The notes beneath the pieces were generated by a model that was not told the origin of the DNA, did not search any database, and saw nothing but the letters and a program-made list of their open reading frames with translations. The translations under genes were made by a program, and so were the position numbers. From Luteolibacter sp. Y139 (GTDB lineage: Bacteria; Verrucomicrobiota; Verrucomicrobiia; Verrucomicrobiales; Akkermansiaceae): a stretch of DNA of 64,000 nt. The DNA lies in assembly GCF_038066715.1 (NCBI RefSeq), contig NZ_JBBUKT010000019.1, forward strand, positions 1 through 64,000, written 5' to 3'. Shown here piece by piece: positions 8,012 through 16,200 of this stretch; position 1 is the stretch's first letter; the number at the start of each line of letters is the position of its first letter.

Positions 8012-9289
8012 ATGACTCGTCCCCTCCGGCTCGCCCTTGCCCTCATCAGCCTTTCGCTCCCCCTCTCCGCGGACGATGCGGCCGAGCTCGCCAAGCTGCG
8101 CTCCCTGGTGCGCGAGCATGCCGCGGGAATGAACTTCTCCAGCGTGAAGTCCCAGGGCGGCAAGGTCTTCAACGACGTGATCGTGACCAAGGTGACCGAG
8201 ACCTCCGTGACCTTCCATCACGAGAAAGGGGAAGCGACCTTGGAGGCGGACGACTGCCCCACGGTATGGGCCGAGCTTTTCGGCTTCGGCACCAGCACCG
8301 AAACCACCGCCCCTGCTGAAACGCCGAAGCCCTCGCTCGCCAAGCCCGCCGACACCGCCGTGGCGGAGGCCATCGCCGTCATCGAAGGCGACAAGGGCAC
8401 CGGCACCGGCTTCTTCGGCCGCGATGGCGAGCAGACCTATCTCTACTCCGCCGCCCACGTGCTCTCGGGAAATTCCCGGCTCAAGGTGAAGCTGCGCAAT
8501 GGCACGCTCGTCACGAAATTCGGCCAGCTTGAAGCCGCTGAAGGAGGCGACCTGATCCGCCTGCCGGTCAATGAGCCGGTGCCAAAGGTGCTCGAAATCG
8601 GTGCAGCCTCGGGCGTCTCCAAGGTCGGCACACCCATCCTCGCCTCCGGAAATGCCGCAGGTGCCGGCACCGTCGGCTTCGAGCAGGGCAAGATCCTCGG
8701 CGTCGGACCCGAGTCGATCGAGATCGATGCCCAGGTCATCCAGGGCAACAGCGGCGGCCCCATCATCCACGGCGAAACCCATCAGGTCCTCGGCGTGGTG
8801 ACCCACCTCACCGCCGAGCGCAAGGACCTGTGGGCGAAGGGCACCCGCTTCGCCGATGTCCGCCGCTTCGGCTGCCGCGTCGACCGCACCTGGCAATGGA
8901 AGCAGGTGCCCGTCGATGTCTTCTTGAAAGAGGGCAAGGCCGTCCAAGCCATCCACGATCAGTCGGAGCTCATGATCGCGGCCATGCAGCCCGACAAATG
9001 GAAGGACGAGATCTTCCAGACACAGAAGGACAATCCCCTGTCCCGCGACATCGTCGCGCTCCAGGGCTGGATCACCCAGCAGCAGAGCGGCCAGCGCTTC
9101 AGCGAGATGGACCGCAAGAAGCGCCTGCGCGGCATCTTCGACGGTGCCCGCCACCGCTCGAAGGCCCAAATGGCGGAGTTCAAGTGCGATGGCTTCACCT
9201 GGTTCCACCGCGAGAGCGGCCAGCAGGAAATCAAGACCCGCCAGGAAATCGACAAGGCCTACGAAAGCGCCGTCAACGACATCCGCTAG
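8012..9289 (+). CDS. Secreted trypsin-like serine protease (S1 family)
   Basis: 425 residues. A signal peptide is predicted at 1-20 (LRLALALISLSLPLSA). Residues about 22-85 form a small domain seen before proteases in this phylum. The peptidase domain (about 115-300) shows the full triad: H149 in SAAHVL, D180 in GGDLIRL and S247 in GNSGGP. The C-terminal approximately 120 residues are charged and helical, with no recognised domain. It likely acts in the periplasm, cleaving proteins; no PDZ domain is seen, which argues against a DegP assignment. The gene starts 36 bases after the LpxR-like gene and may be co-transcribed with it. Confidence 0.82.
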   Translation: MTRPLRLALALISLSLPLSADDAAELAKLRSLVREHAAGMNFSSVKSQGGKVFNDVIVTKVTETSVTFHHEKGEATLEADDCPTVWAELFGFGTSTETTAPAETPKPSLAKPADTAVAEAIAVIEGDKGTGTGFFGRDGEQTYLYSAAHVLSGNSRLKVKLRNGTLVTKFGQLEAAEGGDLIRLPVNEPVPKVLEIGAASGVSKVGTPILASGNAAGAGTVGFEQGKILGVGPESIEIDAQVIQGNSGGPIIHGETHQVLGVVTHLTAERKDLWAKGTRFADVRRFGCRVDRTWQWKQVPVDVFLKEGKAVQAIHDQSELMIAAMQPDKWKDEIFQTQKDNPLSRDIVALQGWITQQQSGQRFSEMDRKKRLRGIFDGARHRSKAQMAEFKCDGFTWFHRESGQQEIKTRQEIDKAYESAVNDIR

Positions 9290-9298
9290 AGCGAACCC

Positions 9299-9311
9299 AC
9301 GCGATCGCGTA
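9299..9311. repeat. Palindromic boundary motif, copy 1
   Basis: ACGCGATCGCGTA begins ten bases after the protease stop. Flanks AACCC before it and GGT after it also resemble the copy at 18241. Confidence 0.5.
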
Positions 9312-9449
9312 GGTAGCCCTAACGATTCCGGAATTGACCCTTAAGGGTATTCCCGTAGTCTCCCGGCGCCGCCCGGCCTCCCCCGGCGACCAAGGCAATC
9401 CCCCCCTGCCGGAATGCAACCAGAATCACCACGCCGTCTTTCCCCGGTC

Positions 9450-9477
9450 GGCCTCCTTGTCGAAAGTACTGGAGGCC
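9450..9477. repeat. Inverted repeat in the 9.3-9.6 kb intergenic region
   Basis: GGCCTCC (9450-9456) and GGAGGCC (9471-9477) can form a 7-bp stem. The 306-bp gap 9290-9595 holds this, the palindrome at 9299 and presumably the promoter of the downstream operon; no open reading frame in it looks real. Confidence 0.35.
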
Positions 9478-9595
9478 CATGGTTGCATCCCTGTCCGTCG
9501 CGCTGTCGCGTGCACGCTTTCCTCCCTCCCCGATCCTAGTCTGCTGCTAACGGATCGTGGTCCTTGCCCTTCACCCTCACCCCTGCAAGACCCCG

Positions 9596-10054
9596 ATGAA
9601 TCAACGAAAACGTGTGATGGCCATCGCTTCCGGCGGTGGCCACTGGGTTCAGTTGCGCCGCATCATGCCCGCTCTCGATGGCATGGATGTCTTCTACGTG
9701 AGCCTCGATCCCTCGCTGGCCGCGGACGTGCCCGGCCACGACTACTACACCATCCGCGATGTCTCGCGGCGTGACCGCTTCGGCATCCTCGTCGTCGTCG
9801 CCCAGCTCATGAAGATCCTTTTCAAGGAGCGCCCGAAGGTGGTCATCACCACCGGCTCGCTCCCCGCCCTGATCGCCATGGTGCTCGCCAAGTACCTCTT
9901 CGGTGCCAAGACCATCTGGATCGATAGCATCGCCAACGCCGAGAAGCTCTCGGCCTCGGGAAAGAAGGCCGGCAAGGTCGCCGATCTCTGGCTCACGCAG
10001 TGGCCACATCTGAGCGGACCGGATGGTCCACAACATTGGGGGGCCGTACTGTGA
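9596..10054 (+). CDS. Alg14/PssD-like glycosyltransferase membrane subunit
   Basis: 152 residues from the ATG at 9596. It resembles the Alg14/PssD half of a split glycosyltransferase that adds a sugar to a lipid-linked acceptor at the inner membrane. Visible features are the nucleotide-side glycine loop ASGGGHWVQL (about 10-19), a central PKVVITTGSLPALIAMVL segment and KTIWIDSIANAEKLS, typical of the family. The N-terminus is less hydrophobic than in eukaryotic Alg14. The next gene starts inside its stop (GTGA overlap at 10051), so the two halves are translationally coupled, as expected for subunits of one enzyme. A longer start at 9557 exists but lacks any supporting sequence. Confidence 0.82.
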   Translation: MNQRKRVMAIASGGGHWVQLRRIMPALDGMDVFYVSLDPSLAADVPGHDYYTIRDVSRRDRFGILVVVAQLMKILFKERPKVVITTGSLPALIAMVLAKYLFGAKTIWIDSIANAEKLSASGKKAGKVADLWLTQWPHLSGPDGPQHWGAVL

Positions 10055-10539
10055 TCTTCGTTACCGTAGGATCCATGTTTCCCTTCGACCGCCTGATCCG
10101 CGTCATGGACGAGTGGACGGCAGCCCAAGGCCGCACCGACGTCTTCGCCCAGATCGGCAACGGCACCTATGAGCCGAAGCACATGAAATGGACGCGCAAG
10201 CTCGACCAGCTCGACTTCGCCAAGACCGTCCAGGACTCCGAGCTCATCGTCGCCCACGCTGGCATGGGTTCCGTCATCATGGCGGACCAGTATGCCAAGC
10301 CCATCGTGCTGCTCCCCCGCATTCAGGAACAGGGCGAGCACACCACCGATCACCAGATCGCCACCGCTGCATGGCTTCGCGGCAAACCCGGCATCCATGT
10401 TGCTGACACCGATGCCGACCTCCCGCCGTCCATCGAACTCGCCTTCGCCACCGCCCGCGATACCTCGGGCAAGTGGGCCTCCGCCGCCAATCCCGAGTTC
10501 CTGACCAAGATCCGTCAATACGTTCTCGATTCTCTCTAA
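10051..10539 (+). CDS. Alg13/PssE-like glycosyltransferase catalytic subunit
   Basis: 162 residues from a GTG at 10051, chosen because the protein then begins IFVTVGSMFPFDRLI, the conserved family N-terminus. The sugar-nucleotide-binding core reads VAHAGMGSVIMADQYAKPIVLLPR, followed by EHTTDHQIATA; both are hallmarks of the GT28 C-terminal domain found in Alg13, PssE and EpsF. It should bind the UDP-sugar while its partner at 9596 anchors the acceptor. Together they correspond to one split GT28 enzyme. The donor sugar is not predictable. It is the second gene of a four-gene operon. Confidence 0.85.
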   Translation: MIFVTVGSMFPFDRLIRVMDEWTAAQGRTDVFAQIGNGTYEPKHMKWTRKLDQLDFAKTVQDSELIVAHAGMGSVIMADQYAKPIVLLPRIQEQGEHTTDHQIATAAWLRGKPGIHVADTDADLPPSIELAFATARDTSGKWASAANPEFLTKIRQYVLDSL

Positions 10540-10550
10540 CACCCCCCCTC

Positions 10551-11630
10551 ATGATCAAATTAGGAGTAGTCGGTTTGGGAAAAATGGGCCTGTCCCATTT
10601 CTCCATCGTCAATGCCCACCCGGATACCAAAGTCACCGTCTGCGATGCCACCGGCTTTGTCGTGGATGGCCTGGTGAAGTACACCAAGGTGAACGCATAC
10701 AAGGACTTCGACGATCTGCTCGAAAAAGAGCCGCTCGATGCCGTGATGATCGTCACGCCCTCGAAGATGCACGCCGGCATGGTCCGCAAGGCCTTGGAAA
10801 AGGGCCTGCACGTCTTCTGCGAGAAGCCTTTCTGCCTCGATTGGAAGGACTCGGAAGAACTCACCAAGCTCGCCGAGGAAAAGGGCCTCGTGAGCCAGGT
10901 CGGCTACCACTACCGCTACGTCGGTGCCTTCCAGGAAATGAAGCGCGTTGTCGATAGCGGCGCGCTCGGCGAGATCACCCACGTCCTCGCCGAAGCCTAT
11001 GGCCCCGTCGTTCTCCGCCCGAAGGGCTCCACCTGGCGCACCCAGCGTGCCGAAGGCGGCGGCTGCCTCTATGACTACGCCGCTCACGCGATCAATCTCG
11101 TGAACTGGTACTTCGGCGAGCCGTCCGGCGTTTCCGGCACCGTGCTGAATAGCATCTTCTCCGCCGACACCGACGACGAGGTTTATAGTACTCTGCTCTA
11201 CCCCTCCGGCATGAGCGCCCACCTCTCCGTGAACTGGAGCGATGAATCCCAGCGCAAGATGTCCACCCGCATCACCATGACCGGCACCAATGGCCGCATG
11301 TATGCGGACCGCCAGGAGTGCCAGCTCTACCTCCGCGAGCCGGTGGCCGCACTGCCCGAATACCAGAAGGGCTGGAACGTCCGCTACACCACCGACCTCA
11401 CCAAGGAAGTGAACTTCTACCTTCGCGGCGAGGAATACTCCGCGCAGATCGATGACTTCGTGAAGGCCATCATCCAGAAGCGTGTGAACACCAACAACAC
11501 CTTCCGCGAAGCCGCCGCGACCGACAAGACGATCGCCATGATCATCGCCGACAAGGATCGCTCGCCTTCGAATTCGCGCGCCACTCCCGTCGTCGCCGCC
11601 ACCAAAAAAGGTTGGTTCAGCCGCAAGTAA
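10551..11630 (+). CDS. Gfo/Idh/MocA family oxidoreductase
   Basis: 359 residues from the ATG at 10551, which follows a run of seven C. It is an NAD(P)-dependent sugar or inositol dehydrogenase-like enzyme of the cytoplasm. The Rossmann loop is GVVGLGKMG (about 5-13). The catalytic EKP motif is in HVFCEKPF, followed by a VGYHYRYVGAF segment and GGGCLYDYAAHAINLVNWYFG, the substrate-side region. The last approximately 25 residues are a basic, low-complexity tail. Sitting between a split glycosyltransferase and an unknown protein, it probably modifies the sugar or polyol used by the operon. The exact substrate is unknown. Confidence 0.85.
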   Translation: MIKLGVVGLGKMGLSHFSIVNAHPDTKVTVCDATGFVVDGLVKYTKVNAYKDFDDLLEKEPLDAVMIVTPSKMHAGMVRKALEKGLHVFCEKPFCLDWKDSEELTKLAEEKGLVSQVGYHYRYVGAFQEMKRVVDSGALGEITHVLAEAYGPVVLRPKGSTWRTQRAEGGGCLYDYAAHAINLVNWYFGEPSGVSGTVLNSIFSADTDDEVYSTLLYPSGMSAHLSVNWSDESQRKMSTRITMTGTNGRMYADRQECQLYLREPVAALPEYQKGWNVRYTTDLTKEVNFYLRGEEYSAQIDDFVKAIIQKRVNTNNTFREAAATDKTIAMIIADKDRSPSNSRATPVVAATKKGWFSRK

Positions 11631-11654
11631 ACTTCCCTCCCTCACCCCCACCCC

Positions 11655-12530
11655 ATGGACAATCTACTTTTCGGCGACAACCAGTTCTTCGGCGTGAATC
11701 ACATGTCGGAGGAGAAGGCCCGGGCGCAGCAAATGCAGTTCCAGAACACCTCCGCCATCATCGACGTGCTCGATGCCGCGTACGAGGAAGGTGTGAAGAC
11801 CTTCATGTGCACCACGCACGACCGCATCTCGGAGATCTGCGACCACGTCCGCGCCAACCCGGCCAAGTACGAGGGCTTCCAGTTCTACCCCTGCATGCCC
11901 TACGCCCACAAATACAACAACGCCGTCACCGAGCACGGCATGCTGGGCGCACTCAATCAATTCCTCCCCGACGACGGCCTGTTCAAGACCGCGCTCAAGG
12001 GCGGCATGGCAGTGGCGAAGAAGGACGTCGAAGGCCTCGCTACCATCCTCATCGACATGGAGATGAAGATGTTCAAGGGCCTCTCCACCCCCGTCATCTT
12101 CCTCCAGAACGTCGTCGTCGACCTCCTGTTAGGCATGGGCTTCTACGACGCCTTCAAGATCTTCCACGATCACGTCCGCGCCAAATACAACGCGGAAGCC
12201 GCCTACATCACGATGAACATGCCGATGCTGTTGGACGCCCTCGAAAGCGTCGGCATCGAGAACCCGATCATCTGCTCGAACATCAACAAGATCGGCTTCC
12301 GCATGTGCGGTGGCTTCGACAAATACGTCGAAACCCTCCGCGACCGGAAAGTCCGCGCCATCGCCATGTCCGTCTTCGCCTCCGGCGCCCTCAAGCCCGA
12401 CGAAGCCATCAAGTGGGTCTCCGAGCTCCCGAACCTCAAGTCCATCTGCTTCGGCGCCTCCAGCCGCCGCAACATCCGCAGCACCCGCGAGCTCGTGGAC
12501 AAATACTTCCCCGTCCCCGCCGCCGTCTAA
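11655..12530 (+). CDS. Conserved protein of unknown function, possible TIM-barrel fold
   Basis: 291 residues; no named family recognised. It begins MDNLLFGDNQFFGVNH and has alternating helices and strands (EEGVKTFMCTTHDRI, EGFQFYPCMPYAHKY, AEAAYITMNMPMLLDAL, VRAIAMSVFASGALKPDEAI, LKSICFGASS) consistent with a beta/alpha barrel such as an aldo-keto-reductase-like or sugar-binding fold, but no catalytic motif is secure. It follows the Gfo/Idh/MocA gene by 24 bases and is the last gene before a strong terminator, so it almost certainly works in the same pathway. The C-terminus is short and contains no membrane segment. Confidence 0.6.
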   Translation: MDNLLFGDNQFFGVNHMSEEKARAQQMQFQNTSAIIDVLDAAYEEGVKTFMCTTHDRISEICDHVRANPAKYEGFQFYPCMPYAHKYNNAVTEHGMLGALNQFLPDDGLFKTALKGGMAVAKKDVEGLATILIDMEMKMFKGLSTPVIFLQNVVVDLLLGMGFYDAFKIFHDHVRAKYNAEAAYITMNMPMLLDALESVGIENPIICSNINKIGFRMCGGFDKYVETLRDRKVRAIAMSVFASGALKPDEAIKWVSELPNLKSICFGASSRRNIRSTRELVDKYFPVPAAV

Positions 12531-12558
12531 GTCAGCCGCATCAGCCTCTTCCAAATCA

Positions 12559-12594
12559 AAACACGACCCCGGGCAACCAGGGTCGTGTTTTTTT
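12559..12594 (+). terminator. Intrinsic terminator of the 9.6-12.5 kb operon
   Basis: ACACGACCC (12561-12569) pairs with GGGTCGTGT (12580-12588), extended by A/T pairs, followed by seven T at 12588-12594. Confidence 0.9.
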
Positions 12595-12674
12595 CTTTCT
12601 GCGCACTCCATCATTGCCGCCTCCCGCGCACACCACGTCTTGCACCCATTCCCACGCCACCTAGCCTCGCCGGA

Positions 12675-13178
12675 ATGCCTCCCCGCCCGGTCTACCACTG
12701 GAAATCCTTCTGGATCGGCAGCCTGATGGTGGCATTCCTCGCCTGGGCGTGGCGGGATTCGATGTACTTCAGCTCCCATCTGAAGTGGGGTGAATTCGAC
12801 GCAGGCAACGGTGCCGGTGGCCTTTATGTCTGGCGACATGGCTCCGCCCCGCGATCGGGCTCTCGCCCTCCACCGGAGTGGACACGATCGGAATGGCCCG
12901 ACGATTTCAGGAAGTCCATCGCACCATCCGCGTTCGTCGCTCCGCTCATCTGCCGGGGCAGAGACCTCAGCTTGGAAGACCTCGATCCCAACGTAGCCGA
13001 ACCTCCTGCCCTGCGCGATAAATTGGAATTTATGATCCGCTACGGCCACCGGGACTACTGGGCCATCTTCCTACCTCACTGGCTGGTCCTGCTCGTCATC
13101 GCGGCCCCATGGTCAGGCTTTCTGGTCTGGCGAGTTCTCAAGCAACGAAGGCATACCGAATCCAATCAGTCGCATTGA
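12675..13178 (+). CDS. Hypothetical membrane protein with two terminal helices
   Basis: 167 residues from the ATG at 12675. No family is recognised. A helix near the N-terminus (about 10-26, WIGSLMVAFLAWAW) and another near the C-terminus (about 133-152, WLVLLVIAAPWSGFLVW) flank an approximately 100-residue hydrophilic region that would face the periplasm. The last residues are basic. It lies after the operon terminator and so needs its own promoter, which I could not identify. The reading frame is open upstream to 12585, but that stretch overlaps the terminator and is unlikely to be translated. Confidence 0.55.
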   Translation: MPPRPVYHWKSFWIGSLMVAFLAWAWRDSMYFSSHLKWGEFDAGNGAGGLYVWRHGSAPRSGSRPPPEWTRSEWPDDFRKSIAPSAFVAPLICRGRDLSLEDLDPNVAEPPALRDKLEFMIRYGHRDYWAIFLPHWLVLLVIAAPWSGFLVWRVLKQRRHTESNQSH

Positions 13179-13186
13179 AACAAAAC

Positions 13187-13217
13187 GGCCCGTCCCCACG
13201 AATGGAGGACGGGCCGA
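13187..13217 (-). terminator. Terminator of the 1646-aa propeller gene
   Basis: CGGCCCGTCC (13187-13196) and GGACGGGCCG (13208-13217) form a 10-bp stem. Read on the minus strand it is followed by TTTTGTTT, so it ends the leftward transcript 16 bases after the stop. Confidence 0.85.
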
Positions 13218-13232
13218 TGAGATCAGGCGCAC

Positions 13233-16200
13233 TTACTCCGGCAACGGCTCGAAGATCAGCACCACGAACTTCTTCGCTCCGGTGATCGGCACCTGGACCA
13301 CATAGTGATCCCGCTGCTCCGCCGGCATCACCGCGATTTGCTCCGGCGTCAGCGTGAGGATCCGGTTACCAACGGCCGCAATGTCGACCAGGTTGTTGCT
13401 CGCCTGCAGGTAGTAGGTCCCGCCCGCCTTCAGCTCCGGACAGACGATCTGGATCGACGTCGCTCCCAAGGTGCTCATCAGGCGGAAGGTCAGATCATCG
13501 CGCGGATCGCTCGGATCCATGCCCAGGCGGAACTCCGCGAAGTTGTCCAAGCCACCGTGATCGGAATCCGCGGACGTCTGCCCGGCCAGGCCATGGGCCG
13601 TCAGCCAATCGGTAAACCCAAGCGTCGTCTTCGTGACCGTCGCCGGCGTGGAAAGGCGGCCTGCAGCGTCCTTGGCCCGCACCTCGAAGGTATAGGCAGT
13701 CCCGCTGGCAAGTCCCGTAACGCTGTAGCCCAGCGTCGTCACCGTGGCGACCGGCGCCTCTTGCCCGCTACGATGAATCTCGTAGCCCGTCACGCCCACG
13801 TTGTCCGTGGCCGCGGTCCACGACAGATTGACCGCCGCGTAGTCCGCTTCCGCCGTGAGATTGCCAGGAGGCGTCGGATTCTCGCTATCGGACAGCGTCG
13901 CGATCGTGAGCGACGCGGGAGGCGATACATTGTTCGCCTCGTCAATCGCCACCACCTGATAGTGATACTCGATGCCGACTTGCAGGCCGGTGTCGTTGAA
14001 GCTCAGCCCGGTCGCCGTGCCGACGACATTGCCATTCCGGCTGATCCGGTAGCGATCGACGCCAGAGCCCACCGGGTCCGTCGACGCCAGCCACGTGAGC
14101 TGGATCGAGTTCATGTCCGGCGTGCCGGCCAAGTCGCCAGGCGTGGTCGGTGCGACCGTATCCGGATCGGTGGTGGCAGAGACCGTGGCAGCGGCTGAGA
14201 TATTGTCGCGCGCATCCAGGGCCCGGACCTGATAGGAATAGGCCGTATTCGGATCCAGATCGTCATCATCGTAGCTCGTTCCCGAGATGGTGGCGATCGC
14301 GTGTCCGTCGCGGCTCACTTGATAGCTCGTCACTCCGACATTGTCGAAGGGCGCGGTCCACGTGAGATGGATCGCGGTGACGAACTTCTGAGCTGCAAGA
14401 TTCACCGGAGCGCCCGGCGCCGCCGTATCGAGGTCCGTCGTCACCGGAAGCGTCGCCGCAGCGGATTCATTGCCCGACGTGTCGATGGCGATCACCTTGT
14501 AGGTGTAGGCAGTCCCGTCAGCGAGGCCGGTATCCTGGTAGGACAGCCCTTCCACCGTCGCGAGCACGATCGCGCCCCGCATGATCCTGTATTCATCCAC
14601 CGCCACGTTGTCCGTGGACGCAGCCCACGTCAGGGCCACCGTCGTCTCCGTCGGATCGGCTGCCAGCGAACCGGGGACCGACGGTGACGTCACGTCCGGA
14701 TCGGTGGTGGTATTGATCTGTGCTTCCGGGGAAAGATTCCCCGCATCGTCCACCGCGGCCACCCGGTACAAGTAAGCCGTGGCAGGATCGAGACCGGTGT
14801 CCGTGTAGCTGTTTCCCTGCACCGTCGCCACCACCTGCGTGCCGCGCCGGATGCGATAGCCGGTGACGCCCACATTGTCAGTGGAGGTGCCCCACGTCAG
14901 GGCCACCGACTGGATGTTGGGATCCGCCGCCAGATTCGGCGGCTGGGTCGGAACGATGGTATCCGGCACCACCGCCAGTGAAAGCGGCGTGCTCGCACGG
15001 CTTCCCTTGCCAAGCCGGCCCTTGCCCGTCTTGAAAATCGGATCCGCGGAATTAGCCGGAATCGAAACCTGCACGTTGGTGGCCCCGCTCGAAGGTGAAA
15101 TACGAGCCACATAGTAGTAACCCGAGCCACGCAGCTTCTGCACCGTGCCACCCGTGACCACGATATCCGACGCCGCGAAATTCTCGACTTCCATGTCGAA
15201 GACGATCGTCACGTCGAAAGGCCCCATGACCTGCGCGGTAGGCCCGGCGACTTGCACGCGGGCGGGCCGCTTGTTGTAGCCAGGATTGAATTCCTGCGCG
15301 GTCGCGACGTTCGGCCAGGTGCCGGCATCCCACGTGGTCCACGTCGTGCCATCCACGCTGTAGTCCACCTGATACTGGAAGATGCGGCCATCTTCCGAGG
15401 TGAGACGCGGGAAGTACTTGTAGCCCCCGACCTCGCGCGCGGCACCCAGATCGAAGACCAGGTAGTGCGGATGGTTCGGCGCGCTGTTGCCACCGACACT
15501 CGGGGACTGCCAGAAATTCGTGGAGGAGCCGTCATTGCCATCCGTGGCTTCCGAGACTTCCGATCCTCCGACCACCTGCCCCGGCTCAAATCCACCGGAG
15601 CCGTTCTCACGAAGATAGCTCGCCGTGACCTGGTTCGCCGGGATTCGCTCGCCGTTCGCATCCAGGATCGAGAACTCCGCGACGGCGGCATAGCGGCGGC
15701 GCCCGGTGATCGACTTGAGCCTCACGTAGCGCGCCTGCGGACCAGGGCCCATCGACGGCTGGAATTCCGAATCGGTCAGCCCCTGGATGTAGGTTTGCAA
15801 CGCGGACACACCCTGGGCGTGTACCATGTTCTTCGCCAATGGCGGCATCTGGTCGCCATTCCCGACAGCGGCATCACGGACATACACCGCCGACAGCGAC
15901 GGATTGCCCGGCTTGATGTAGCGCCCGTTCGCTCCGAGTTCCTCGTAGCGGGTCGGAATGACATTGATCAGATTCTCCTCCACCAGCGAGGTCGCCAGAC
16001 GCGCATCGAATCCCTCTCCCGGCCCGCCCGGTTGGTGACAGTGAGCGCAGTTCGTATCGATATACGAGTGGATGCGGTGCTCCAGCGGTGCGGTCGTATC
16101 GTCGAGCGAGCGCGCCTCCACGGAGTCCTCGATCTGCTGAGTCGTCAGCGTCACATCGAACATGCCCAGCGAGTTGAAGGTATCCAGCTGGTTCGCGATG

